Positions 27,045 through 35,832 of a stretch of 64,000 bases of DNA are shown here, one piece after another (position 1 is the stretch's first letter; each line of letters starts with the position of its first letter). A model generated the notes under the pieces. The model saw only the letters and a program-made list of their open reading frames with translations. It did not search any database and was not told the DNA's origin. The position numbers were made by a program, and so were the translations under genes. The DNA is from Oceanimonas sp. GK1. Lineage in GTDB: Bacteria; Pseudomonadota; Gammaproteobacteria; Enterobacterales; Aeromonadaceae. The DNA lies in assembly GCF_000243075.1 (NCBI RefSeq), contig NC_016745.1, positions 1,939,001 through 2,003,000 on the forward strand, written 5' to 3'.

Positions 27045-27398
27045 GTGATAAACGAAGTTCATCGGAACATGGCCGCGGAGCGGTGCCGCTTTCCGGCCAT
27101 CGTCCACTGTGCGGATACTCATGATTTTATTTACATTCAGCACGAGCCAGAGCTTGATGAGCACCACTGGCACACGGGCGACCGGCTAATCGACAGCGCC
27201 GGGCGGGTGCATGTTTTGTCGCAGAGCGAGGGCGAAGGGCTGTACTGGCGGCGGTTGCCGGGGCTAGTATGCCTGCCGGAACTCAACGCCAGCCTGCGAG
27301 CCTTTGCCGCCGGGCTGGGCATTTGCTGCATTCCCAAACTGACGGTACGCTCCGCCGAAGAGGCAGTGGCGCTGGTCGCCTGGTTGGAAATGCAATAA
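27045..27398 (+). CDS. Conserved-looking protein of unknown function
   Basis: A soluble 117-residue protein without signal peptide, not recognised. A central segment rich in His and Asp ([20 protein letters not shown]) could bind metal, and the C-terminal third ([21 protein letters not shown]) is helical. The start is taken as GTG 27045 with TGGAGC upstream; ATG 27069 is the alternative. It ends 19 bases before the RlpA-like gene and may be co-transcribed with it. Confidence 0.6.
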   Translation: MINEVHRNMAAERCRFPAIVHCADTHDFIYIQHEPELDEHHWHTGDRLIDSAGRVHVLSQSEGEGLYWRRLPGLVCLPELNASLRAFAAGLGICCIPKLTVRSAEEAVALVAWLEMQ

Positions 27399-27417
27399 TC
27401 GACGTAGTGGAGTACTT

Positions 27418-27819
27418 ATGCGTTCATTATTGCGCTATTGCTGTTTTTTTGTGTTGCTTGGAATCACGGCCTGTGGCTCCCGACCGGATCTCCCCGAGGT
27501 AAGTGAGGCGCCGGTGGAGCAGGCGGTGTTTCTGAACGAGGGCATGGCGTCGTATTACGGTGCCCGCCATCATGGCCGCAAAACGGCCAGTGGCAAGCCG
27601 TTCAATAAAAACGCACTGACCGCCGCGCATAAAACCCTGCCGTTCGGCTCCCGGGTGCGGGTCACCAACCTGCGCACCCAGCGGGCCGTGGTGGTCACCA
27701 TCAACGATCGCGGCCCTTATGCCAAGCGCCGTGTCATCGACTTGTCCGAGCAGGCTGCCCGGGAGATAGGCATGCTCAGGGCCGGCGTGGCGCCGGTGAA
27801 ACTGGAGTTGTTGCAATAA
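27418..27819 (+). CDS. RlpA-like septal-ring lipoprotein
   Basis: A 133-residue lipoprotein with lipobox ITAC (Cys20) and a double-psi beta-barrel domain from about residue 42 to the end: [21 protein letters not shown], then [17 protein letters not shown] and [18 protein letters not shown]. RlpA proteins bind or cleave naked glycan strands of peptidoglycan at the septum. The conserved Asp in NDRGP is present. It lacks the C-terminal SPOR domain of full-length RlpA. Its 3' end overlaps the convergent cobC gene by 44 bases. Confidence 0.88.
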   Translation: MRSLLRYCCFFVLLGITACGSRPDLPEVSEAPVEQAVFLNEGMASYYGARHHGRKTASGKPFNKNALTAAHKTLPFGSRVRVTNLRTQRAVVVTINDRGPYAKRRVIDLSEQAAREIGMLRAGVAPVKLELLQ

Positions 27820-28345
27820 CCACCCGCTGGCGGTAGGCCACGGATCCTGGCCAGTCGGCCGCCCGGGCGGGAACCCCCATGCCCTTCGCCAGCAGCCGGG
27901 CGGCGTTTATCCAGCCAGCATGACCGACGGCCAGCACCGGTTGCGCTGGCAAGGTGTTGAGCCAGCCCTCCACTCGGGCAAACAGTTGATGCAGGGATTC
28001 GCCGCCGCCGGGGGCAACGCCGGCAAAGTTGGCGCACCAGGCATCGATTTCCGCCCATTCTATGTCCGCCCAGGGGCGGCCGTCCCAACGGCCAAAGTCC
28101 ACCTCCTGCAGGGCCGGTATCACGTGCCATTGCCAGCCCCGTTGTGCCAGCAGCCTGCCCACGCCGGCGGCCCGCTGCAGCGGGCTGGTGTGGATCACCT
28201 TGGGTAGCCTGTGGCGACGGGCAAACCCCTGGATCTGGTTGGCCAGCCGGCGCAGCTTGCGGGCATGTACGGAGGCGTCGGTACGGCCCAGGCACAGGCC
28301 CTGCACCTGTTCGGGTTGGGGGTGGCGCCAGAGATACAGGGTCAC
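27776..28345 (-). CDS. cobC: Alpha-ribazole phosphatase-like histidine phosphatase
   Basis: CobC removes the 5'-phosphate from alpha-ribazole phosphate (or adenosylcobalamin phosphate) at the end of cobalamin synthesis. The 189-residue protein has the phosphatase signature LWRHPQP at its N-terminus (phosphoryl-accepting His8), HTSPLQRA and the later catalytic GHAG. A GTG start at 28345 overlaps the cobS stop as GTGA; a longer frame would intrude into cobS. Cobalamin context, not sequence alone, supports the symbol. Its end overlaps the RlpA-like gene on the other strand. Confidence 0.85.
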   Translation of the reverse strand: MTLYLWRHPQPEQVQGLCLGRTDASVHARKLRRLANQIQGFARRHRLPKVIHTSPLQRAAGVGRLLAQRGWQWHVIPALQEVDFGRWDGRPWADIEWAEIDAWCANFAGVAPGGGESLHQLFARVEGWLNTLPAQPVLAVGHAGWINAARLLAKGMGVPARAADWPGSVAYRQRVVIATTPVSPAPRRP

Positions 28346-29106
28346 AGCTGGGCCGCCAGTCCGGCATAAATGGCGATTTCTACCAGTTGCTGGGTCGCTC
28401 CCAGACCGTCGCCGGTGTAGCCGCCTAGCCGGCGTTTTTGCAGCCGGAACAGGTGATAAGTGGCCAGCCCCGCCAGCAGGCCGGCGAGCAGCCAGGCACC
28501 GGGGGGAAAGCGGTTCCACAGCAGCCAAAGCGGCGGCAACAACCACAGGCTGGCCAGCCACCATTGCCCTGGGGTGAGTCGCTGGGCCATGGGCTTAGCC
28601 TTGGCGTGTTCAAGGTCGCCGCCGTAGGGCAGCAGGGTGATCAGGCTGATGCAGGCCAGCCGTGAACCGCCGTGGGCCAGGACCAGGGCCGCCATGGCGG
28701 CGGCGGGAGCAAGGCTGGCCAGCAGGGCAATTTTCAGCAGCAGCGCCAGCACCAGCCCCAGGGTGCCAAAGGTACCCAGGCGCGAGTCTTTCATGATGGT
28801 GAGTGCCCGCTCCCGGGTCAGGCCGCCGCCCAGGCCGTCACAGGTGTCGGCCAGGCCGTCTTCATGAAAGGCCCCGGTTATATAAATGCCGAGGGCGGTG
28901 GCCAGCACCGCCGCCACCAGCGGATCAAAAACGTGCTGGGCCAGGCCGTAGGCGAGGGCGCACAGGCCGCCCACCAGCAGGCCCACGGCGGGGAAGTGAC
29001 GGCTGCTCTGGTGCAGCCAGTCCGGGTCGAAACGGCGCAGGGCCGGCAGCGGCAGCCGGGTTAAAAACTGAGTGGCCACCAGCAGCAGAATGAGCTCGTG
29101 CCTCAT
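28342..29106 (-). CDS. cobS: Adenosylcobinamide-GDP ribazoletransferase CobS
   Basis: CobS joins adenosylcobinamide-GDP and alpha-ribazole to make the cobalamin (phosphate), in the inner membrane. The 254-residue polytopic protein shows ATQFLTRLP near the N-terminus and the active-site region GAFHEDGLADTCDGLGGG near residue 80, followed by MKDSRLGTFG. It overlaps cobT by four bases (ATGA) and cobC by four. The three genes form one minus-strand operon; cobU (cobinamide kinase) is not in it. Confidence 0.94.
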   Translation of the reverse strand: MRHELILLLVATQFLTRLPLPALRRFDPDWLHQSSRHFPAVGLLVGGLCALAYGLAQHVFDPLVAAVLATALGIYITGAFHEDGLADTCDGLGGGLTRERALTIMKDSRLGTFGTLGLVLALLLKIALLASLAPAAAMAALVLAHGGSRLACISLITLLPYGGDLEHAKAKPMAQRLTPGQWWLASLWLLPPLWLLWNRFPPGAWLLAGLLAGLATYHLFRLQKRRLGGYTGDGLGATQQLVEIAIYAGLAAQL

Positions 29107-30155
29107 GAGCGGGCGCCGCTGATGCCGGCGTCGTTAAAGCTGGCCATTTCTTCCATAACGGCACAGGCCGACGGCAACAGCGGAAAGGCCAGGGCCGCAC
29201 CGCTGCCTTCGCCCAGGCGCAAGTCCAGATCGAGCAGCGGCTCGGCATCGAGCAGGCGCAGCAGGTGGCGGTGGCCGGGCTCGGCCGAGGCGTGGCCAAA
29301 CACCGCGTAGTCCCGGGTGCCCGGGGCCAGCTGGTCGGCTACCAGCAGCGCCACGCCGGCAATAAACCCGTCCATCAGCAAAATGCGCCGTTCACTGGCG
29401 GCCTGCATCAAGGCACCGGCCATCATGGCAATTTCCAGCCCGCCCAGGGCAGCCAGGGCGGCCAGGGGGGACTGTGCGGTGGCGTGGCGGGCCAGCACCG
29501 CCTGCAGTACTTGCGTTTTATGGCTCAGGCCGTGGTCGTCCAGGCCGGTGCCGCGGCCGGTACAGTCGGCCACCGGCAACGCACCCAGCCGGGCCAGCAA
29601 CAGGCTGGCGGCAGAGGTATTGCCAATGCCCATTTCCCCGACCAGCAGCAGGTTACCGGGAAGCGCTCGTACCAGCGCCATGCCGGCGTGCAGGGCCTGG
29701 CGGCATTCATCCGGGGTCATGGCCGGCTGATGCAGGGCGTTGCGGGTCCCCCTGCGGACCTTGCGCTCAATCAGCTGCGGGTGGGGCGCAAAGTCGGCAT
29801 TCACACCCGCATCCACCACGTGCAGCGCCAGCCGGTGCTGGCGGGCAAACACGTTGATGGCGGCCCCGCCCTGCAAAAAGTTGTGCACCATCTGGGGGGT
29901 GACCTCGGCGGGAAAGGCGGACACGCCTTCTTCCACCAGGCCGTGATCGGCGGCAAAGACCAGCACCTGGGGCTGGTCAATGCGCGGGGTGGTGCTTTGC
30001 AGGATTAGCCCGAGCCGAATGGCCAGGCGCTCCAGTTTACCCAGGGAGCCCGGAGGCTTGGTTTTGTTATCGATCTGCTGTTGCAGTCGCTGCTCAAGTT
30101 CGGGGTTGGCCAGCGGCGCAATGGCAGGCACTATAAAACGATCAATGGAATGCAT
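29103..30155 (-). CDS. cobT: Nicotinate-nucleotide-dimethylbenzimidazole phosphoribosyltransferase CobT
   Basis: CobT activates the lower-ligand base by transferring phosphoribose from nicotinate mononucleotide, giving alpha-ribazole phosphate. The 350-residue length is normal. Visible motifs are KTKPPGSLGKLERLA, VFAADHGLVEEGVSAFP, GEMGIGNTSAAS and RILLMDGFIAGVAL, and the C-terminal region carries the catalytic glutamate (LRLGEGSG). First gene of cobT-cobS-cobC, divergent from the membrane hydrolase gene, with a 78-base shared upstream region. Confidence 0.95.
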   Translation of the reverse strand: MHSIDRFIVPAIAPLANPELEQRLQQQIDNKTKPPGSLGKLERLAIRLGLILQSTTPRIDQPQVLVFAADHGLVEEGVSAFPAEVTPQMVHNFLQGGAAINVFARQHRLALHVVDAGVNADFAPHPQLIERKVRRGTRNALHQPAMTPDECRQALHAGMALVRALPGNLLLVGEMGIGNTSAASLLLARLGALPVADCTGRGTGLDDHGLSHKTQVLQAVLARHATAQSPLAALAALGGLEIAMMAGALMQAASERRILLMDGFIAGVALLVADQLAPGTRDYAVFGHASAEPGHRHLLRLLDAEPLLDLDLRLGEGSGAALAFPLLPSACAVMEEMASFNDAGISGARS

Positions 30156-30233
30156 GGCGGTGAGTGTTTAACAATCAAGGACTCGCATGCTAGCAGACCC
30201 GGTATCAATGCTGAATGGTTTCAACGAGGCGTA

Positions 30234-31262
30234 ATGGACTCAGTTTCTCAAATGGCGCTAGGGGCCGCCGTGAGCGTGGCGGTGATGGGCCGGCATGCCG
30301 GCATTGGCAAGGCGGCGCTGGCGGGGGCCTTGCTCGGAACCCTACCGGACATGGATGTGGTGATCGACTATGGCGATCCGGTCAGCAACATGACCAAACA
30401 CAGGGGCGCCAGCCATGCGCTGTTTTACCTGACCCTGTGCGCGCCGCTGCTTGGCGGGATGCTGGGCAGACGGGCGCACTGGCAGCGCTGGACGCTGGCC
30501 ATTTGGCTCATCTTCATGACCCACGTCGGCATCGATTTCATGACGGTGTACGGCACCCAGCTGGGGCAGCCCTTCACGGACTATCCCTTTGGCGTGGGCA
30601 GCATTTTCATTATTGACCCGCTTTATACCCTGCCGTTGCTGGTGGGGCTGTGGTGTGCCCTGCGCCGGCGCAATGAAGGTGGCCTCAAGGCCAACCGGCT
30701 GGGGCTGTGGCTGAGCACCCTGTACCTGGGCTGGAGCCTGGTGGCCCAGTGGCAGGTGGGCATCAAGGCGGAAAGTCTGCTGGCCCGGCAGGGCATTGCG
30801 GCCAGCCAGGTACTGGTGACGCCGTCGCCGCTCAATACCTTACTGTGGCGGGTGCTGGCCATGACGCCCACCGGCTATGCCGAGGGACATATCTCGTTGC
30901 TGGACCGCGAGCCCACGCCCTTTACCCTGCATGACGGCGGACGGGAGCTGTATCAGGCGTGGCAGGAGCAGCCTCATGTGGCTCGCATGGCCTGGTTTAC
31001 CAAGGGCTTTTTCAGCATGAGCACGCGGGGTAACGAACTGGTGATCACCGATCTGCGCATGGGGCAGGAGCCGGGGTATGTGTTTAATTTTGTGGTGGCG
31101 GAGCGCGCGGAACAGGGCGACTGGCGCGCGCTGCCGGTACCGCGCCAGTTCAGTGAACGGCCAGGCGGGGCAGCCGTTGCCTGGCTGTGGCGCCGGGTTT
31201 TGGGCCAGCCGGTCATGCCGCCGGGGGCGGGCAATGGATCGCAGGCGGCCCGCCTGCATTAG
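30234..31262 (+). CDS. Membrane-bound metal-dependent hydrolase (YdjM-like)
   Basis: A 342-residue protein of the YdjM/YbcI inner-membrane hydrolase family. The metal-binding pattern is clear: TLPDMDVVIDY (about residue 35) and KHRGASHALFY. Four or five membrane helices span residues 1-200, and a C-terminal soluble domain of about 130 residues follows (SLLDREPTPFTLHDGG). E. coli YdjM is LexA-regulated but no SOS box was seen here. GAGG lies before the start at 30234; the longer frame starts inside cobT. Substrate unknown. Confidence 0.85.
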   Translation: MDSVSQMALGAAVSVAVMGRHAGIGKAALAGALLGTLPDMDVVIDYGDPVSNMTKHRGASHALFYLTLCAPLLGGMLGRRAHWQRWTLAIWLIFMTHVGIDFMTVYGTQLGQPFTDYPFGVGSIFIIDPLYTLPLLVGLWCALRRRNEGGLKANRLGLWLSTLYLGWSLVAQWQVGIKAESLLARQGIAASQVLVTPSPLNTLLWRVLAMTPTGYAEGHISLLDREPTPFTLHDGGRELYQAWQEQPHVARMAWFTKGFFSMSTRGNELVITDLRMGQEPGYVFNFVVAERAEQGDWRALPVPRQFSERPGGAAVAWLWRRVLGQPVMPPGAGNGSQAARLH

Positions 31263-31310
31263 CAACCGAACCGGCGGTGCGCGACGGGGCATTCTGGCTC
31301 TTAGGCCTGC

Positions 31311-34300
31311 TCACCCCTCGTTGCGGGACGGACTTTGGCTGATGGCAAACTGCTGCTGGCACTGGGTCTGGCCACCGGGCTGCAGATAGGGGCGCAAAAT
31401 CGGCTCCATGCCTTTCAGCACCTGCACCGGCAGGGCAGAGGTAAATCGGAAGTTGTCCGCCTGTTCACCGGGCACATAGGCGGTGAGGGTGCCGAAGTGG
31501 TACTCGCCCAGATAAAACACAAAGGTGGCGGTGCGGTTGCGGGCCTGGGAGCGGATCACCTGGCCGTAGCGGGTGACGGTCTCTATGCGGTTGTCACCGG
31601 TACCGGTTTTGCCCCCCAGCACCAGCGGCGTGCCGTCGCTCAGGCTGAAGCTGCCCTGCAGCCGGCGGGCGGTGCCGCCGTCCACCACCTGAGACAGCGC
31701 AGTGCGCAGGGCGGCGGCCACTTCTTTTTGCATCACACGCTGGCCCCGGTTCGGGTTGGGGCCCAGGTGCACTTCATAGGGGGTGCGATCGGCAAAGTGC
31801 AGCCCGTTAATGCGCACCACCGGCAGGCGCACGCCCTCGTTGAGAATAATACCCACCAGTTCCGCCAGGGCGGCAGGCCGGTCGCCCGAGCTGCCAATGG
31901 CGGTGGCCAGGGACGGCACCAGCTGGTCGAACGGAAAGCCCAGCTGGTGCCAGCGCTCGTGGATCTCGCTGAATACTTCGATTTCCAGCATGGTGCGCAT
32001 GCGGCTGTCCCGGGCGCTGCGGTGGCGGGTTTTAAACAGCCAGCCATAAACCTCCTGGCGCTCTTCGGCGCTGGCCGCCACGGCGTCGCTGAAGCCGGCA
32101 TCGGGATGCTGGCGTAAATAGCCCAGTAGCCACAGCTCCAGCGGATGCACCCGGGCGATGTAGCCCTGATCGGGCAGGCTCCAGGCCCCGGGGCCATGCT
32201 GGTGGTAGAGCTTTTCTATCTGGCTGTCGCTGAGTTTGTGGTCCCAGGGCAGGCGCTCGCGCATAAAGGCGTTAAATTTGGTCAGTTCCGTTTCGGGCAG
32301 CAGGTAGCGGTGTGCGGCCGCCAGCCGGCTGCGCAGTGGCCGCAGGCCGTCAAAAAAGACTTGCAGCTGCTCCTCATGGGTTTTGCCCTGATATTTGTTC
32401 CAGAACCGGCGTAAAAAAACCGTGCCCTCCTTGTCTGCAAACCGGCTCAGGTAGGTCAGCCGCTGAGGATCCTTGTCGTCGGTCAGTAGCCGGGCGCGCT
32501 GCTCGTCCTGATACAGGGTATGGCGCACCAACTCCCGCATCAGTCGAATAAAGGGCAGGTTAATGGACTCGCGCAAGGCTTCTATCAGGGTGGGGCGGCG
32601 GCCGTTGTCTTCCTTGCGGAAGTTGGCAAAGGTGTGCAGGCCACTGCCGGTAAAAAAGCGCTCATGGGGACTGGCGGAGAAACGCCGCTCCAGGGCGGCG
32701 CTGAGCATGGTATCCAGGCTGCGATCCGGGCTGCGGATCAGGTGGTCGATGGCCCAGCGGCTGAGCTCATCGTTGCGGTGAGGCGTCAGCTCGCGCAGGG
32801 CCGGCAGGGTTTTGCCGGCATGCAGCCGGTGCAGCTCCGCCACCATTTGCAGGTAGGTGGTCAGCACCCTGAGTTTGGCGGTAGAGCCCAGCTCCAGTTT
32901 GCTGCTGTCGTTGATATCAAAGGGCTGACCGGTGTTGTCGGTCTGGACCCGTACCTTGAAGCTGTTTTCACTGCGCTCAAACAGGGTAAAGCTGTAACGC
33001 ACATCGCCGGTTTTTTCCGGCGACAGCAGGCGCTCGCCATAAAGGCCAATCTCGCGGGCAAAATCGGGGTTGGCCAGTTGTGTCAGATAGTGGCTGACTT
33101 CCTGTTGCAGTTGGGCGTTAAGGGTGCTTTCAGCGTGCAGATCAAGCCGGTCCAGCTCGTAATAGCCCAGCCCCAGCAGGCTGGCCAGCCGGCCCCTGGA
33201 GGCATACAGCAGCTTGCTTTGCTCCACCCGTTGCAGCACCGGATGGGTGGTGAAGTTGCGAAAGTTCAACCGCTGGGCCAGGGCGGCGTCCCGCAGGGTG
33301 GGCGTGATCAGGCCGGCATCCGCCTGCACCCGCAAATAGCTGTCGGTCAGTTGCTCCAGCTCGTCGCGTCCGGCAAACAGATAATGGGACGGCCGGCGCT
33401 GGGCAATCATCAGCGCCATTATCTGACGCAGGGCCAGGCCCTGTTCGCCCAGCGGCAGTTCGGTATTCTGGGTGGGATCGAGCAGGGCGTTCACCCGCTC
33501 CAGCTCGGCGCCAAACCAGATCCACAGGCCGTCGCCCAGGCCGTGCACCTCGCCATGGCCGGGGGCGGCAGACAGTGGCACCGAGTTGAGGTAAGACAGT
33601 GCCACCTGCCGGCGGGCTGCCAGGGTTTGCGGGCCTAGCTGGTAGGCGCGTACGCTGGCAGAGATCATCTGGCGGATTTTTTCGCCGGGGGAGTGGGTGC
33701 GTCCACCGGGAGAGTGGCGGAATTTCTCTATCTGGGTAGCCAGGGTACTGCCGCCGGCGGAGTCATCCTGCAGATCCAGCGCCCGGCCCACCTGGGAAAG
33801 GGCCGCTCGGGCAAAACGCGGCCAGTCCACCGCCGGGTTGGCCAGGGGCTGCTCGGTACTGAGCAGGGTGCGGTTCTCAATAAACAGCAGGGTGGCGAGC
33901 ACCTGGGGCGCAATGTCGTCAAAGCGCTCGTAGTGGCGCTGTGGATAGCGGTGATCATAAATCGGCTCGGCACGGCAGTCGTTCAGGCTGAGGCCGGCCT
34001 GAGTTTTCTCGGTGTAGGGCACAAAGAAGCCGTGCTGGCTGTAGTTGAGCAGGGCGGTGGAAAACTGGGTTTGCTGTTCGACCACAAAGTTCTGCTGCTG
34101 CAGCCGTTCCAGCAGGGCTGGCAGCCGGGAATAGCCCAGGCGCTGGTCAAAGGGGCCGTGAGCGGGAAAGCGTATCGCCGAGCTGGGGCCGGCTTCCAGC
34201 TGGTAGGTCAGGGTGGCGGCGTAGCGGGAGAGCTCCCGGGATTGCAGGTGGGAGGTGCGCAGCTCGTAGCCGATGGCGGTCAGCCCGGCCGCCAGCAACA

Positions 34301-34421
34301 GCAGCAGTAACAACCAGGCCAGCCAGCGCCAGCGGCGTGCCGGCCTGAATACTGGCCGGGTCTCAGGCTCCTGATCCATCAGTCGAGCCGGAGTGTGTTC
34401 CGAATGCGATGTTGCGCTCAT
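31311..34421 (-). CDS. Very large bifunctional class A penicillin-binding protein
   Basis: A 1036-residue inner-membrane protein with one anchor (WLAWLLLLLLLAAGLTAIGY, about residues 35-55). A family-51 transglycosylase domain is at about 170-330 (FIENRTLL, then GGSTLATQIEKF), and a transpeptidase domain carries STAK at 513-516, SIN in ALRESINLPF and GGKTGTG with Lys938. The last two motifs are about 300 residues apart, so the transpeptidase domain carries a long insertion. It synthesises and cross-links peptidoglycan but is not PBP1a, 1b or 1c by length. ATG 34421 has AGGGG upstream; 34478 is less likely. Confidence 0.85.
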   Translation of the reverse strand: MSATSHSEHTPARLMDQEPETRPVFRPARRWRWLAWLLLLLLLAAGLTAIGYELRTSHLQSRELSRYAATLTYQLEAGPSSAIRFPAHGPFDQRLGYSRLPALLERLQQQNFVVEQQTQFSTALLNYSQHGFFVPYTEKTQAGLSLNDCRAEPIYDHRYPQRHYERFDDIAPQVLATLLFIENRTLLSTEQPLANPAVDWPRFARAALSQVGRALDLQDDSAGGSTLATQIEKFRHSPGGRTHSPGEKIRQMISASVRAYQLGPQTLAARRQVALSYLNSVPLSAAPGHGEVHGLGDGLWIWFGAELERVNALLDPTQNTELPLGEQGLALRQIMALMIAQRRPSHYLFAGRDELEQLTDSYLRVQADAGLITPTLRDAALAQRLNFRNFTTHPVLQRVEQSKLLYASRGRLASLLGLGYYELDRLDLHAESTLNAQLQQEVSHYLTQLANPDFAREIGLYGERLLSPEKTGDVRYSFTLFERSENSFKVRVQTDNTGQPFDINDSSKLELGSTAKLRVLTTYLQMVAELHRLHAGKTLPALRELTPHRNDELSRWAIDHLIRSPDRSLDTMLSAALERRFSASPHERFFTGSGLHTFANFRKEDNGRRPTLIEALRESINLPFIRLMRELVRHTLYQDEQRARLLTDDKDPQRLTYLSRFADKEGTVFLRRFWNKYQGKTHEEQLQVFFDGLRPLRSRLAAAHRYLLPETELTKFNAFMRERLPWDHKLSDSQIEKLYHQHGPGAWSLPDQGYIARVHPLELWLLGYLRQHPDAGFSDAVAASAEERQEVYGWLFKTRHRSARDSRMRTMLEIEVFSEIHERWHQLGFPFDQLVPSLATAIGSSGDRPAALAELVGIILNEGVRLPVVRINGLHFADRTPYEVHLGPNPNRGQRVMQKEVAAALRTALSQVVDGGTARRLQGSFSLSDGTPLVLGGKTGTGDNRIETVTRYGQVIRSQARNRTATFVFYLGEYHFGTLTAYVPGEQADNFRFTSALPVQVLKGMEPILRPYLQPGGQTQCQQQFAISQSPSRNEG

Positions 34422-34605
34422 GGTGTTCCCCTGTGCCCCTTTTTTCTCGGGGTTCTTATGAAAAAAGTTTAGCTGCACTGCGGGGGTTTAGGCGGTCCGG
34501 ACAGAAATATTCTGTGTTTGCCGACACCGCCAGACTGGCTGGGGGTTTTCATTCGGTTTCAATCGGTTAGCATAGTGCCCTGAAAGAGAGGATGAAGGGG
34601 GCGGC

Positions 34606-35166
34606 ATGATCCGACTATTGATGCTGACGGCGCTGTTGTTGCTGCCCGCCTGTCGTGCCCAGGCTGCCCAGGCGGTGTTTGCCGGCGGCAGTTTCTGGGT
34701 GATGGAGGCCCTGTTCGCCGACCGGCCGGGCATTGAGCGGGTGGAGCCGGGCTGGATGCAGGGCGAAAGCCGGCTGCAACGCCGGCAGGTGGTGCGGGTG
34801 CATTACCACGACGATCGGCTGAGCTATGGTGAGCTGCTCAGGCTTTACTGGCAGGCGGTGGATGTTTTTGATGCCGGTGGCCAGTATTGCGATCGCGGCA
34901 CGGAATTCAGCCCGGCGCTGTATGTGGACGGTCCGTTGCAGCTTAAATGGGCCCGGCAAAGCCGCTCCCAGCTCGGGCTGGAATGGGGCCGGCAGCCGGA
35001 GGTCCGCATTTTCGCCGTCGGCCGCTTTGAGCCGGCCGCGGCGCGGCATCAACAGTATTACCAGCGGCATTCGCTGCTGTATGCTGCTTATCGCAGTGTG
35101 TGTGGCTACCCGGATGGCCGTGGTTTCAGCCTGCCGCCCTTGCTGGCGGGCTCTCGTGTTAACTGA
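34606..35166 (+). CDS. Secreted MsrA-like protein lacking the catalytic cysteine
   Basis: A 186-residue protein with the fold signature of peptide methionine-S-sulfoxide reductase: FAGGSFWVMEALF at residues 25-37, HYHDDRLSYGELLRLYW and DRGTEFSPALYV. The nucleophile of MsrA is the cysteine of GCFW; here it is Ser29, codon AGT (34690-34692). The N-terminus is a signal peptide, perhaps a lipoprotein signal (LLPAC, Cys16), so the protein is exported. Another cysteine lies in GGQYCDRG. It is probably not a reductase; it may bind oxidised proteins or be decaying. The AT-rich spacer upstream separates it from the PBP gene. Confidence 0.82.
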   Translation: MIRLLMLTALLLLPACRAQAAQAVFAGGSFWVMEALFADRPGIERVEPGWMQGESRLQRRQVVRVHYHDDRLSYGELLRLYWQAVDVFDAGGQYCDRGTEFSPALYVDGPLQLKWARQSRSQLGLEWGRQPEVRIFAVGRFEPAAARHQQYYQRHSLLYAAYRSVCGYPDGRGFSLPPLLAGSRVN

Positions 35167-35701
35167 CTCGCGTCAGCCGGTCCGACGTCAGCCAGTCACT
35201 GATGGCATCGGCAATGGCGCCGGGCCGGTTGAGTTCCAGCAAGGGCACCGGCGCTGTAAGGGCAACATCGTCGGTAGCCACTGCCAGTATGTGCGGGTCG
35301 GTGGCGCTGAGCAGGGGCTTGCCGTGGGCCGGGCGATGTACCTCCAGCTTGGCCATGGGCTGATCGCGAAAGCCTTCCACCAGCACCAGATCGAGGGGGC
35401 GCAGGTCGAGCAGGGCCAGCGAGGCGCTCAGCGAAGGCTCCCGGGGTTCGTCATACTCAAGAGTAAGAATGCTGCGCCGGGGGCCGGCCAGTACCGTTTG
35501 GCTGCTACCTGCGTGCCGCAGCGCGTAGCTGTCCTTGCCGGGACTGTCCTGCTCCACGTCGTGGTGGGTATGCTTTATCACGCCAAGGCGCAGCCCCTGC
35601 GCACGAAGCAGGGGGATCAGGGCCGTCAGCAGGGTGGTTTTGCCGCTGCCGCTGTAGCCGGCAATGCCCAGCAGGCGGCAAGCCGAGTGAGAGTGAGTCA
35701 T
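35159..35701 (-). CDS. mobB: Molybdopterin-guanine dinucleotide adapter MobB
   Basis: MobB is a GTP-binding protein that aids MobA in attaching GMP to molybdopterin. The 180-residue protein has the P-loop GYSGSGKTT at about 15-23, VIKHTHHDVEQDSPGKDS, and VLVEGFRDQPMAKLEVHR. It stands alone; mobA is not in the window. Its 3' end overlaps the MsrA-like gene by eight bases in convergent orientation. Confidence 0.93.
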   Translation of the reverse strand: MTHSHSACRLLGIAGYSGSGKTTLLTALIPLLRAQGLRLGVIKHTHHDVEQDSPGKDSYALRHAGSSQTVLAGPRRSILTLEYDEPREPSLSASLALLDLRPLDLVLVEGFRDQPMAKLEVHRPAHGKPLLSATDPHILAVATDDVALTAPVPLLELNRPGAIADAISDWLTSDRLTRVS

Positions 35702-35832
35702 GATGGGGCTCCATTAACAACGCATGATGGGCAGTGTGCCATGCTCCGGGACACTTCGCCGAACAGTGTCAATAAAAAAGCAGAGGTCGGGCGGTGCAGG
35801 CCTGACAATAACCAGATAAAGCGGGTGGCGCT

